The notes under the pieces were generated by a model, which saw only the letters and a list, made by a program, of their open reading frames with translations, made no database searches and was not told where the DNA came from. Shown here piece after piece: positions 10,693-21,598 of a stretch of DNA of 64,000 bases. How positions within the stretch are numbered: position 1 is the stretch's first letter; every line of letters begins with the position of its first letter. Both the position numbers and the translations under genes were made by a program. Source of the stretch: Aplectana chamaeleonis (lineage: Eukaryota > Nematoda > Chromadorea > Rhabditida > Cosmocercidae); assembly GCA_029168955.1 (NCBI GenBank), contig JAPDOI010000949.1:62001-126000 (forward strand). Reading direction: 5' to 3'.

Positions 10693-10961
10693 CGAATGAG
10701 AATGGCTGCCCACGTGGCCGGCGTGCTTGGCAGGCGGCCGTCGCATGTGCCGCTCTCGGACGATTGTTGGATTCCAACGACGACCATCCCCTCTCGCCTC
10801 GTCTGCAGAGCTGATTGATCGGCGCAGTGCTTGCTGCCAGCCGGTGCCGGCCCCGTTCGTAGTCGATGGCTGTGGGGACGTTTCGCATGCTCGTCCGAGA
10901 GCGGCGAACGCGACGGCCGCCTGCCAAGCACACCGGCGGCATGGGCCGCCATTCTCATTCG
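10693..10961. repeat. Inverted repeat with ~70-bp arms
   Basis: Arms 10693-10763 and 10892-10961 are reverse complements at roughly nine positions in ten. They start CGAATGAGAATGGC and contain GTGCTTGGCAGGCGGCCGTC. A 128-bp spacer separates them. It is probably a foldback MITE; the long open frames reported across it on both strands are a by-product of its GC-rich composition. Confidence 0.72.
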
Positions 10962-10965
10962 GACG

Positions 10966-11395
10966 CACCTTATCTTCCTCCAATCCTGCACACCTCTAAT
11001 CTGATCTTTTACCAACCCGTGCATATAAAGCATGGATTGCTGAGATGAGTCCGGGCGGAGAGAGCAGCGGAGCGGTCGGTCATGGCAAAGATAACAGTGA
11101 TAAGAAGATTTTGACATGATAAACCCGGCAAGCCTCATTTCGACCGGCTCAAAATGAGGAAGCTAGACTATATGTACTGTACACTTTCAACTCGAGCGCT
11201 TTTCTTTTGCAGTTTATAGAATTTTCTCGCAGCGCAGCGGCTATGCTTCTCCCCCCATTCACATACAAACGTTAAACATTGGCCCAAAAAACTTTAGCTA
11301 GGATACGTGATTTTTCGCTCTGAAAGCGAGATTCCCTGGGCTCAATCGCGCTCTTGTGCGCGCGTATATTGGAGCTCGTCCTACATACATAACGT
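10966..11395. other. No recognisable feature
   Basis: Intron sequence without a recognisable repeat, exon or RNA gene. Confidence 0.45.
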
Positions 11396-11408
11396 CGTCG
11401 TGGATCGT

Positions 11409-11519
11409 GAAGAGACTTCGCGTTCACTATTGAAGGTTGGCGCAGACTCGGTGCCATGTGCTATAACATAGGTGCACCGAAATGGCGCCAACCTTCAACA
11501 GTGCACGCGAAGTCTCTTC
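11409..11519. repeat. Hairpin-forming inverted repeat, 35-bp arms
   Basis: Left arm 11409-11443 (GAAGAGACTTCGCGTTCACT...) and right arm 11485-11519 (...GCACGCGAAGTCTCTTC) are nearly perfect reverse complements with a 41-bp loop. Weaker inverted similarity continues outward on both sides, so this may be the core of a larger MITE. Confidence 0.75.
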
Positions 11520-12020
11520 CCGATTCATGCCGATGTTATATGAATGCTTTGAGCAGTTGTATTGATCCACGGTCAATCTCGCACTCTTGCTCATTACGAG
11601 GAAAACACAATCGCATAGTTACACACACACAAAAAAACTCGAACGAGTATTGTCGACGGTAATGGAAAAAGGCTGTGTGGCGGTTGCGGATTTCTCCTAA
11701 TATATGTACTGTAAGATCAATAATTTTTTTCAAAACAGCTGAGATTGTTCGATGAGTTTACGTTTCCACTGACGCGACTTTAGCTGTGGGAGTAATGAAA
11801 ACAAGCAAAGATGCCAGAAAAGAATAACTCAACCGATAACTGACATCTGATCCAGAAAAATGATTGATACTACAGTATATTAGAAGTCCGCGACCGCACC
11901 ACCGCCGTTTCCCGTCGCTGTCAACTAGATACATATATAAGCATTAAAATGATTTCCATACATGTTCAGAATCAGATTAGTGGTTCGCCACAATATTGAC
12001 ATTCCTGTCTGTTCTTGCAG

Positions 12021-12093
12021 GTTGTGCAAGAGTATGAAAGAGCTGTTGTTTTTCGCCTTGGTCGGTTAATAGGTGGCGGCGCAAAAGGACCAG
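12021..12093 (+). CDS. Stomatin-family protein, internal exon (PHB domain start)
   Basis: 73-bp exon after the acceptor TGTTCTTGCAG and before the donor GTGAGT. It encodes VVQEYERAVVFRLGRLIGGG then AKGP plus the first base of a Gly codon. This is the highly conserved start of the stomatin/prohibitin-homology domain, which supports oligomerisation and lipid or cholesterol binding at the plasma membrane. It joins in phase 0 to the hairpin exon at 3273-3379. The next conserved segment (IFF..PC..Y.K.DLRT in the family) is not found downstream in this window. Candidates are MEC-2, UNC-1 or STO orthologues; the short sequence does not decide. Confidence 0.93.
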
Positions 12094-12170
12094 GTGAGTT
12101 GTAGTTTTCCGAACATCACCTTCTGTATTTTTTATGACAATACTTGATGTCATTTGTTTGACTACATGGA

Positions 12171-12741
12171 AGGCACTGTTAACGATAAACTATGTTTGTA
12201 AATTTTGAATGGGAAACAATTGTAAATGCCCTCAAAAGCAGAACATGTCCGAAGGAATGGGGCCAAACAAGCTTTTCGAGGCGAAGAGCTGCTAAGAAAA
12301 GAGTTTCAGTTCTCTCGTTTTGCCTCCTTGGGCCCAGTTGCTCTCATCAACACTGACACGGCCCGATTAATGCCGTGTTTCGACCTGCGATCTTCAGCAG
12401 CGATTTTTAATGAAGCTGGCAAAGGATTATTGGAATGGTTGTTGAATGATTCTAAGTTCATCGTCTGGCAAAATGTTCATGAAACCATTGTTTCTTTCAA
12501 TAGAAAGCCTCTACTGATGATCACAGGGCAAAGGATGACAAAGATAACGCTGTCTCGAAATTGATGACAGCAAATGGGACCTAAGGGATGCAACCAGACC
12601 AATGTAACACTCTTTTGACCGTTTTTTTTGCCTTTGGATGGGCGTTTTGTACTGTTCTTTCAAGGCTATTTTGCTTCCGAATTCAATCCCAATTGTTTCC
12701 CAGTGAAAGCTCGAGCACGAAGCGCATCATGAACAGTGCCT
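12171..12741. mobile_element. Diverged TTAA-type MITE (570 bp)
   Basis: Starts AGGCACTGTTAACGATAAAC and ends GCATCATGAACAGTGCCT, relaxed versions of the TTAA-family termini. The right side abuts TTAA 12742-12745, shared with copy G; the left flank is not TTAA. A 112-codon frame (12226-12564) lies inside but I do not recognise it. Confidence 0.55.
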
Positions 12742-12745
12742 TTAA

Positions 12746-13225
12746 AGGCAGTGTCCACGATAAAAACCGTTATTCGTTTTCCCACCTATCTTGATCACGG
12801 CCTCATGCTGATTCCAACGATGTCTCTGAAATCGTACATGACCTTCTGGGAACTGAGTTATGGTCCCTCAAAGATTTAGCTAGAGAAGCATGGTGGACGA
12901 GTTTTCCGAGGCTTGTAACTTCCGTCTTTTGCCGCCGATGTATGCGAGCTGACCTGAGTAAAGAGAGAAGTCGAGAATGAAGAACGTGGCCAATAATCGG
13001 AAACCATCGCTCATCTCACGATTTGAAGCTTTCATTCGTTCACGTCGGTGGGCGGGCATTGCGCTTTTGAGGTTTGCCTTGCGCTCAAAGTGGCAACTTC
13101 GGGCTCTTTTGGGGCTCTTCCTGGCTCGTTTTCATGCGTTCTTTCGACGTTAACGTTACAGAGTGACCCTCCACTACCCATTTCTAGTGGAATTTCAAAC
13201 ACTTTTCTCATCGTGAACACTGCCT
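12746..13225. mobile_element. TTAA-type MITE, copy G
   Basis: 480-bp element flanked by TTAA 12742-12745 and 13226-13229. Termini are AGGCAGTGTCCACGATAAAA and CATCGTGAACACTGCCT. The interior is close to copies D and F, including AACTGAGTTATGGTCCCTC. No transposase. Confidence 0.8.
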
Positions 13226-13229
13226 TTAA

Positions 13230-13878
13230 GTGCCAGTCTTTCAAGATATTATGTTGTGGGTCTGGTGATTTCACGAAAAAAGTCTGTCGAGTTCTGTCCA
13301 GTTCAAGCAGGGTTCCTTCCATTTTCCGAGACACATGGATGGTGTTCATGTTGCGTTATCTGCCGTAATCTTTCCCTCGCAATTTTGTTCTTTTTCATAA
13401 CTTGATTGCAAGGGAAGTGTCTAAAGCGTTCAACATATCTGAGGCCGGATTCATGAAAGCATTTTCGGTGGTAAGTTAGCGTTATCGGCTAGCCGCAACC
13501 GTTATCAGTTTTTTCACACACTTACTGACCGGTTGAAAGAAGCGGATAGTTGAAAGCACCGGTTAATGGCTAACCAGCCTCTGAAAATGAAGGGAGCTTG
13601 TACATGATCTCGTCCGCTCGTGATCAAGAAAAATCATGCTCCATCGAGGCCTAATTATGCAACTTTGACTGCGTTATTCGAATTTTCGGGCAAACGGGTC
13701 CCTCTAGCTCATTTTGGCTCAGTTCTACGCATCGATCTGTGACGCATTTTTCTGGTCAGGAATCTAATCGTGCGTCGGTTTTCGGAGGTTACTTGGTAAC
13801 GTAGGTGTTAGTAACATAGGAGAGCTGCAAAACGCAGCACATTTTGGCGAATTAATTTTTGACCTTCGTATGGAGTGT
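13230..13878. other. No recognisable feature
   Basis: No later stomatin exon, other exon or repeat could be recognised in this stretch. Confidence 0.45.
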
Positions 13879-14262
13879 TCTTCGCGTTGTAGAAAGCGAG
13901 TAGCGCTTCATGTAAAGGGAGCGCGGCGTCGTAGAATGTCAGTTGGGCTTAATGTGGAGCGTGTGCCGCGATGTGGAAAGTGATTTGTGCTTTATGTGGA
14001 ATCTGTGCCGCGTCGTGGAAAGTGATTAGTGATTCATACAGGGGTGTGACGCATGGGAAAAAGCGAGTAGCGCTTCACGTTAACTCTTCGCCGCGTGATA
14101 GGTAGTAAGTAGCGTTTCATAGATAGCGTGCGCTGCTTCGTGAATTGAGAATAGCGCTTCGCGTAAAGCGTGCGCAGTATAGTGGATACTTAAAAGGACT
14201 TTATGAAGAGCGGGCGCAGCGACGTGAAATACAAGATGCGCTTCAGAAGAAGCGTGGGCAGG
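13879..14262. repeat. Degenerate ~42-bp tandem repeat, about nine copies
   Basis: Successive units of 41-43 bp carry a loose pattern of GTGGAAAGYGATTAGYGCTTC followed by GTGYGCCG (for example units near 13969, 14011, 14052 and 14094). Copies are strongly diverged, so the array is old. The open frame 14145-14438 starts within it and is not a convincing gene. Confidence 0.6.
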
Positions 14263-14917
14263 AGAATGCGCGGAGTGCTAGAGTGAAGAGTCAAAAAAAT
14301 AGCCAAAAAGATGAAGACCAGAAAATGCGTCAAAAAGGTGTTTTCACCATTGTAGTATTGCATCGAGGCGGTCAGCAAGCAATCGAGCGTCGATCGCACG
14401 GCATTTTTGAGCAAGACCCTCAATTAACAGCTAAATAACCACGGAAACTATGTCATGATCCACACCTGCAGCAATCATCTGAAATCGTCTGTGCGGCACA
14501 GTTGGAATGAAGGAAACTTTGGAAACAAACTGCGCAAACTTTAACTCTCGCCATCCAGGCTCATTCACACTGCTCTTTCCTTGCAAATGGAGGTTGTCGA
14601 AGGCTATTCTTCTTATGGAGAGGTCTTGCTACAGGGAAACATCAAAAATAGTTTATGATCTCCTGCATTGATTTCCTTATAAGAGAGATCAGCCGCGAGC
14701 GAGGCTGTTGAGATGTCTTCTCGGCTGAACGCATTGGGTAACCCCAAACAATCACGTTGAGTGATTCGCTGCTCTTTAGGCGCTATTCATGTTCCATAAC
14801 GCTAGCGCGTTACGCGCGTGACGCGCAGGCTTGAGTTGGAGTACGAATGCCTTTGAACCGCACCAACCGCTTGCAGATACTATGAATTTTCCAGCTGCGA
14901 CGCTACAGCTGAGTTGA
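14263..14917. other. No recognisable feature
   Basis: Tail of an Arg/Lys-rich open frame to 14438, then sequence with no motif, exon or repeat that I can support. Confidence 0.4.
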
Positions 14918-14921
14918 TTAA

Positions 14922-15386
14922 AGGCAGCGTTCACGATAATCCTCAAATTTGAGATTAATCGCTAAATCAATTATTTGGCCCCCGGGTAGAACTGAAATGA
15001 CAAAGAAATTGAGAAAAATGCACCAGAAGAGCACGAAATTCTTCACTCTCACCCCAGCACTTTACTCTCACAGGAACTGTTCGTTGTGACAATGAAATAT
15101 TTTGTGGACCCGTGTTTTGCAATTCTCTTCTCTCTGTTGCTCCGTTCTTTCTTTGGGACCCTAACTAATACTGTTATGCCTAACATATTCTTCCATTTTC
15201 GATTGACAACCTCCTTGAACATGTTTATTCAACCGAACAACTAGTCCAGGCCAGAGAATAATGTAACTGAAATAAGACGTTTTAATGCGTTTTTCGCCGT
15301 TTCTTCGCAATATCGGTAGCACTTGGTTGCCAACGCATTGCTTTGAGTGGAAAACTCGGGAACGAAAACCATCGTGAACACTGCCT
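14922..15386. mobile_element. TTAA-type MITE, copy H
   Basis: 465-bp element flanked by TTAA 14918-14921 and 15387-15390. Termini are AGGCAGCGTTCACGATAAT and CATCGTGAACACTGCCT. It is the inverse-orientation relative of copy E, and its interior also matches bases 1-41 and 1339-1804. Confidence 0.8.
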
Positions 15387-15390
15387 TTAA

Positions 15391-15826
15391 AGTGGGTCTA
15401 AACTTTGTCATGATGGCGAAATCTGTATACGCGTTCAATTTCGTGGTTGGAGAGGATAGTAGTGGAATTGTGGTGCGCGCACCAAGATTTGGCTTTGATC
15501 TCTTCCCGCGCGGATGCCCTACACAGAGATCACCTATTCATACTGTCACCAGAGGAATGAGTTGTATACCATTCGATGCGCTGCAAGAAGTTGCATACCT
15601 AAGCTAAGTTTCATAGCAATTGGTCCCCGCTTTCGAAAGATATAACCTCTCAAGTACGCAAAAACGTTCTCCACCACCGCCTCCGCCTCCACCTCCGCCC
15701 GTTGAATTCCTGTTTTTAGAAGGCGTGGTCCAAATGCCCTAAAATTTAGTGACAAGAGGTAATCGGCCATGGGAATGCCGAAAATAATTGGCAGAACTCA
15801 CCAGAATGACTTCTGGGCCCACACCA
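15391..15826. other. Spacer with a short CCACCGCCTCCGCC microsatellite
   Basis: A CCNCCG-rich run at about 15672-15702 is the only structure seen. The rest has no recognisable coding or repeat content. Confidence 0.45.
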
Positions 15827-15843
15827 CTCACTCACTCATCCCG

Positions 15844-18174
15844 TTAGCTGGCGTCTGGCGGAGCGGGATGACCTCTCAGCCAATACTCTGCTGTGGGTGC
15901 CATGGGAGTCCGAGCGGCCTGAACGATACGCTTCCATTCAGAACGATTCGTAGCAAGAGATCTAGCATTAAGGACACTGCACCGTTGTTTCTTCAGATCA
16001 CCCTCGATTTCTTTCAGCCAAGTCTTTTTAGGGGCCGTTCGTTGGATCTTCCACTGCCCTGGACGTTTCCTCCATAGCACGCTGTACGGTAGTCGACCCG
16101 CGTCCATCCTGCAAACGTGTCCAAACCACCGCAATCGTCTGGTTCCCCCCTGAACTTGGTCCCCGATCGTGGGCTGGCGGTCACATTGCTCCTTGATGAT
16201 TTCGTTGCGTATGCGGTCACAAAGGGTAATCCCGAGGATCTGGCGCAAGCATCGCATCTGAAAGGACTCGAGTTTCACCACGTCCGACTTGAGCAGCGTC
16301 TACGTTTCCGAGCCGTATAATACTACAGGAACTATCAAAGCACGGAACAGCCGAATCTTCGTCGTCATCGATACGTTGGCTTTCTTCCACAGACACCAGC
16401 CAAGCGAAGCAAAAGCAGTGGAAGCCTGTCCGATTCCTCTGTGGATCTCCGTCATTGCTGCCACTTTCTTCTCCTGCACTACTGACCCTAGGTACTTGAA
16501 GTCCTTCACTTGCTGGAGTTCAACTCCTTCGAAGAGAACAGAGGCGTGCGACCCATCTGATGTCATGACCTTTGTCTTATCCTTATTGATTCGCAAGCCA
16601 TATGAGTTCGTAATCAACGCTATGTTCCCAATTAAATACGCCGCCTCAGCATAGGTATCCGCGAACACAGCACTATCATCCGCAAACATCAAGTCCGTGA
16701 CGTAATACTTGGTACCGTACTGGACGCCTCTTCTGTTTTCAAAGGCCTTTCTCATGATGGCATCGATCACGGTATTAAAAAGTAGCGGTGAAATGACATC
16801 CCCCTGGCGAACACCAGCGTTGATCGTGAATTCTTCAGACAGCCTACCTCCGATGCGAATACAACTAGTTGATCCATTGTATGTTTCCTGAAGGAGCTTC
16901 ACTATCTTCTTCGGTATGTGCTCGCATTCAAGTGATCTCCATAAAGCCGGCCAGTAAACGCAATCGAATGCTGACTTGAAGTCGATAAACACGAAAACAA
17001 CACGTTTACCGATCCGGATCCTTTCTTCCAAGAGCTGACGCAGAGTGAAAATTTGGTCGGTGCAGCTACGTCTCGGTCGAAACCCTGCTTGTTCTTCACG
17101 GCTGGTTTGTTCTCGATGTCGCTGAAGTCTGCTCTGAATGATCCTGTTGAAGACTTTTCCAACAATCGATAAGAGACTTATTCCGCGATAGTTATGACAG
17201 TCCCTGGCGTCACCTTCTTGTGAATAGGCACAATGATTCCGCGCTTCCAAGTGGCTGGTATGTTCTCAGACTGCTAAATGAGCTTAATCAGCTTATGAAG
17301 TTGACACAACAGAATGTCTCCGCCAGCTTTAATTGCCTCAGCAGATATGTTGTCAAAGCCCGACGCCCTGCCGTTCTTCAGCAACTTGACAGCCAGTCTC
17401 AACTCGTCCATAGAAGGTTCTGAATCCAAAGCGGCTTCCAGCGGCACTTCTATTGGAGGCGGCTCGACAACCTGTCCCCGTGGTGCGTCGTGCTTGTAAA
17501 GTTCACTAAAGAACTGTCTCCAACGCTGTAGACGTTCTTCTGCAGTGCGCACGAACGCCTGATGCTATCGCTAACGGGCTTAGTCTTCTTCCCGAGACGC
17601 TTCAACGTACGGCAGAGTGAACGGTAGTTATGCTTAACAGCAGACTCCTCCATTTCGTCGGCTCTCCTGTTTAATATGACTCCCGTTCCGCCTTTAACCT
17701 GCCTCGAAGTTCTTTGCACAGCTCCCGATACCGATTGGAATTAGACAGCTTAGCTTGCTTCCGTTCGTCTATGAGGCGAATAGACTAGTCAGATATCCAT
17801 GGTTGCGTCCGCTGACGGGTGACAGGGCAAAGTGGCTTCGCGCATTCCAAGATGGCGTCCGTTGTCTGCATCACTTGTACGTCCACTGAATCAGTTTCAG
17901 CTAACAAAGCAAAACGGTTCGACAGCGCGACTTGAGAAGCCTCCTTCCCATTGGGTGCCATTAAACGCGGCCAATCAAGTCTTCTTCTGGGAGGCTCCAC
18001 ACGCCTAACTCGCTGCAACCGAAGCTTCACCAATGCACGCAGGAGATAGTGGTCCGAACCGCAGTCAGCGCCTCTCATAGCGCGCACGTCATTCAATGAC
18101 GACCTGAAGCGTGAATTTATCAGCACGTAGTCTAGCGTGGCCACGCCTTTTCCATTAGGGTTCCTCCACGTCAA
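15844..18174 (-). pseudogene. LINE copy 1: endonuclease end, reverse transcriptase and tail
   Basis: Fragments in different frames follow each other: 18174-17785 (SDH motif), 17719-17450, 17552-17274, 17250-16300 and 16281-15844. The 316-codon piece carries the RT motifs NYRGISLLSIVGKV, FIDFKSAFD (catalytic Asp), GVRQGDVISPLLFN and FADDSAVF (catalytic Asp pair). The last piece has the conserved C-terminal WKRIVQAARTPMAPTAEYW region. Breaks near 17720, 17560, 17260 and 16290 make it a pseudogene. Confidence 0.88.
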
Positions 18175-18192
18175 CTTATGTTTCCTACGGTG

Positions 18193-18909
18193 TCAAAAGT
18201 GAGTGTTTCCAATGAGAAGTCCATTGAACGCAGCGAAAGAGAGCAGACGCAATCCATTGTCATTCAATTCTACAACACCGAATTTTCCCATAACTTCTTC
18301 CCATCCTGATCTGTCCCTGCCGACACGTGCGTTGAAATCTCCTGCGACCATGCTGAGATCAGTCCTTGGCATAGAATTCAGAGCATCTTGAAGTTGAGCG
18401 TAGAACACGTCCTTTTCGGCATCACAGCTAGGTTCCGTAGGCGCATAGACGGCCACGATGTGTGTCTTGACTGTTCCGCTCAATGTGAGAACAGCGATCC
18501 TGCTAGAAATCGGCTCGAACGCAACAACACTTCCAGCTTCACGGTTGCTCAGCATAAATACAACGCCTTGGTGGTGTCCGTCGCTACCGGAGTAGTACAA
18601 CGACATCTTCTCGTCACTGTCTGGCACTTGGACGGTCATTGTTCCGCATCCACTTATCCTGAGTTCGGACAGTGCAGCAACCGATATCCCGCCTTTGGAC
18701 AATTCTCTCGCGATGATCTCCTTTTGCCCAACGTGGGGCGCCGTTCGTACGTTCCATGCTCCGATTCGTACCTCCTTCTTGGGTGCCACAAATCGTCTTC
18801 TCTTCTGGCCAGTAACATTCTTCTCACCAGCACCCTGGTACCCCAGCGCTGGCGCATCGGCTGCTCCGGATGCGGTAGCTTTATCGTGATATCCTAAGAG
18901 ACTCTCCAT
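18193..18909 (-). pseudogene. LINE copy 1: AP-endonuclease domain
   Basis: 238-codon frame with the APE-type endonuclease order: RIGAWNVRT (Asn), AALSELR (Glu), VYAPTEP, then GDFNARVG (Asp and Asn). The SDH catalytic triplet lies in the next fragment (17785-18174, GSDHYLLR), split off by a frame break near 18185. The enzyme nicks target DNA to prime reverse transcription. Resembles the CFDP2-like/RTE endonucleases of animals. Confidence 0.88.
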
Positions 18910-19112
18910 GGTCCTACCTGAAGGTTTCTCAGCCCGTCGGTAGAAAGGGCCAACCCTCCTCCTTTCACATTCGGGCTTGGGACCGGCAAAGGGCCCACAA
19001 CAAGCTGCATAAACTGAGAAACCGGCCTCCCAAAATTAGTTTATAAAAATGAAGGGTTCTCCAGTATCAGACGTCTGATTGTCATTGTTTTCTTAGAGAA
19101 TCCATACAGACT

Positions 19113-19283
19113 CTGTTTCAGTTCAAGTGAACTCCTGTTTTCCATTATCACAGCGCGGAGCGGTCGCTTTTTCGTCGGAACCTCCTTATCACTAGTTATA
19201 TCTCATCGAGGCTCACCGCTCCGCTGCTGGTGATAATCAAAATCGACAGGTCACTACGGATGGATCAGAGCTTACCTTGCTAT
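19113..19283. repeat. Dispersed repeat, copy b
   Basis: Same-orientation copy of 9998-10170. The blocks ATTATCACAGCGCGGAGCGG and CCGCTCCGCTGCTGGTGATA form an internal hairpin of about 20-bp arms. No coding content. Confidence 0.7.
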
Positions 19284-19382
19284 CTAAGGTGGTGTACTCT
19301 AGACGTCCGCTTCGGACAGGACGGCAGTGCGGAAGGGATTTTCCGCTCGAGGACAGTGTGCGTACCATGTGCAGCGTTGATA

Positions 19383-19465
19383 ATAAAAAGTGTAATGGAG
19401 TGTGTGCAGGACCTCAGCATTAGTGTGTCGGACGTTATGTAGTGTGTGCAGGATCCCAGTAGGTT
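19383..19465 (-). repeat. Orphan 21-bp satellite monomers, inverted
   Basis: About four units of the 21-bp satellite lie here in the opposite orientation to the main array: on the minus strand GATCCTGCACACACTAC, GTCCGACACACTAATGC and GTCCTGCACACACTCC follow at ~21-bp steps. They lie some 2.5 kb left of the first forward units, on the other side of the foldback at 19670-21598. The units are diverged. Confidence 0.72.
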
Positions 19466-19669
19466 CCAACCCCACCCCATTTGGCTCTCGTAAACAAAAT
19501 TGATGATACCCGACTGATAAAGAGTAGGGTATAAAAGAATTGGAGAGCGGTGTGTCTTCATTCTCGCACCGTCCTCCTCCAGGGGTCAGCAGTTGAGGCT
19601 CCGCACGGACTAGAAATGAGAAAAAAAAGCACCACCGGTGCTCAAGATAAGCTAAAACTGCATAGAAAA

Positions 19670-21598
19670 ACTTAGAAAAAATTCTAAACGTTGAGCTTCG
19701 CAAAAAAAGGTTAAGGATTTGGCATTGTTCTTAAATGTCTTGACACTGTTTTATTGGATTTGGCTCTCATCTTGATTTTTCAAATGTGGTGAAATTGTTG
19801 AATTGATTTGGCTGTTGTTGGTATATGTAAACATCGTAATCATTAAAATATAGTGAAACAGTTGCAAATAGATTTGGCAGGCGCTCTATGAATCATCAGA
19901 GTCTAATCACGCGTCAGAAGGGGTTTCGCGTCAATCGTAAATTGGATCAAATCAGAACAAGACTAAGTCTAGCGACAAAAACGTTCCCATACAATGTGAA
20001 CCGTGAAAGCGTTGAGGACACAAAGACTATCACGAAAAATAATTCTGACGCGTGATTTGACTCTGATCCTTTCTTACAATATTTGAATAGCAGCACAAAG
20101 TACGACCACCTGGGCCTCCATCACTATAGCACTATTTCGTCACATCTCTAACCACTCCAAAACAGTATTGAACCGTATGTACATTTCAGTTCACCAGAAT
20201 CTTCAAAGTTTAGCTAGGCTCATGCAGTTGTGCAACCATTTAGGGGATGGTTGGGAGATTACGTTTTTCGGTTCTCAACATTCTACCATTGGAACAACCA
20301 AAAAATCAACGTGCAGTTTGAGATCTTTTCCTTCCTCCAGCAAAACAACATCCTCCTCACTACGTCGATGAGATTCAGTTCCCGGCATCACCTGAGGTCT
20401 CGACCTTCGTGCGTTGGTGACACACCAAGATCATTCACGTGACTTACAACCACCTCCCGGACTTTATACCCCGCCCCAAACCCCGATGAACAGTTATCAA
20501 AATCTTTTCAAGCAGCTTTAAGATCCATTCGAGGATTTCTATGTAGCTTAAAAACCTTCTCCAACGACTACAACTTCACGGGTTGATTCTACAAAAGTAA
20601 TCAAGGACTATTCTTCAACCACCAGTCGGATAACGCTTCAAATTCTGATACCGAAGCGGCGCGAACCCCCCGGCTTATGGTTCCCAGACAAAGCGCCGCG
20701 AAGCGGCGCTTTGGCCGGGTTTTTTTCTGACCGTGAGAGATTTAATACGTTCAGAAAATCCACTTGGTTTTAGACAGAGCGCCGCGAAGCGCGCGAACTA
20801 AACTATGGTTCCCGGACAAAGCGCCGCGAAGCGGCGCTTTGGTCGGGTTTTTCTGAACCGTGAGAGATTTAATACGTTCCAGAAAATCCACTTGGTTTTT
20901 AGGGCAGAAAGAGCGCGAAGCGGCGCGAACCCCAACTTATGGTTCCCGGACAAAGCGCCGCGAAGCGGCGCTTTGCCGGGTTTTTTTCTGACCGTGAGAG
21001 ATTTAATACGTTCAGAAAATCCACTTGGTTTTTGGGCAGAGCGCCGCGAAGCGCGCGAACCCAACTATGGTTCCCGGACAAAGCGCCGCGAGGCGCGCTT
21101 TGTGGGCTTTTTCTGACCGTGAGAGATTTAACCGTTCAGAAAATCCGCTTGGTTTTTGGGCAGAGCGCCGCGAAGCGGCGCAGAACCCCCGGCTTATGGT
21201 TCCCGGACAGAGCGCCGCGAAGCGCTGCTTAGCCAGGTTTTTCTGACCGTGAGAGATTTGATACGTTCAGAAAATCCACTTAGTTTTTGGGCAGAGCGCC
21301 GCGAAGCGGCGCGAACCCCCCGGCTTATGGTTCCCGGACAAAGCGCCGCGAAGCGGCGCTTTGGCCGGGTAATTTATAGAGCGCTTGCCAAATCCATTTG
21401 CAACTGTTTCACTATATTTTAATGATTACGATGTTTACATATACCAACAACAGCCAAATCAATTCAACAATTTCACTACATTTGAAAAATCAAGTTGAGA
21501 GCCAAATCCAATAAAACAATTTCACGACAATTAAGAGCAATGCCAAATCCTTGACCTTTTCTGTGGAGCCCAACTTTCAGAAATTTCACAACTTTTTA
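19670..21598. mobile_element. 1.9-kb foldback element with ~220-bp inverted arms
   Basis: The left arm 19670-19890 contains GGATTTGGCATTGTTCTTAA and ends at GGCGCTCTAT. The right arm 21374-21598 mirrors it, with ATAGAGCGCTTGCCAAATCC at its start and TGCCAAATCCTTGACC near its end. Between the arms are a small hairpin (19898-20065, around ACGCGTCAGAA/TTCTGACGCGT) and the GC-rich minisatellite at 20655-21372. No transposase is recognisable. This is a foldback or large MITE-like element. Confidence 0.75.
20655..21372. repeat. GC-rich minisatellite, six units of ~123-135 bp
   Basis: TGGTTCC(C)GGACARAGCGCCGCG recurs near 20681, 20804, 20939, 21067, 21198 and 21327. Each unit contains the hairpin AGCGCCGCGAAGCGGCGCT (8-bp stem, GAA loop), then CTGACCGTGAGAGATTTAAT and a second GCGCCGCGAAGC block. 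The open frames on both strands are by-products of the repeat. Confidence 0.88.

Larger units (their letters stand above)
3380..12020 (+). other. Stomatin gene intron, 8.6 kb, packed with transposons
   Basis: Donor GTGAGT at 3380 and acceptor TGTTCTTGCAG ending at 12020 bound an intron between two exons that are contiguous in the stomatin protein. It contains MITEs E, F and a partial copy, a mariner relic, a foldback, a PIF/Harbinger-like MITE and several inverted repeats, each listed separately. Long introns swollen by transposons are common in strongylid nematodes (established knowledge). Confidence 0.8.
15827..18988 (-). mobile_element. RTE-like non-LTR retrotransposon, copy 1 (full-length, decayed)
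   Basis: About 3.2 kb, read on the minus strand. An APE-type endonuclease is followed by a reverse transcriptase and a C-terminal region. The 3' end carries a short (TGAG)n tail (CTCACTCACTCA on the + strand at about 15827), a simple-repeat tail as in RTE elements. The 5' end is set by where similarity to copy 2 stops (GGGCTTGGGACC near 18975). Coding is split by frameshifts, so this copy is inactive. Confidence 0.88.

Noticed and set aside
10548..11138. 196-codon minus-strand ORF as a gene
   Set aside because: It crosses the 70-bp-arm inverted repeat at 10693-10961, overlaps several equally open frames on both strands and has no recognised motif.
14145..14438. 97-codon Arg/Lys/Gln-rich ORF
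   Set aside because: It starts in the degenerate 42-bp repeat and shows only low-complexity composition; no family recognised.
20798..21422. ORFs of 60-103 codons on both strands
   Set aside because: They are shadows of the GC-rich ~130-bp minisatellite.
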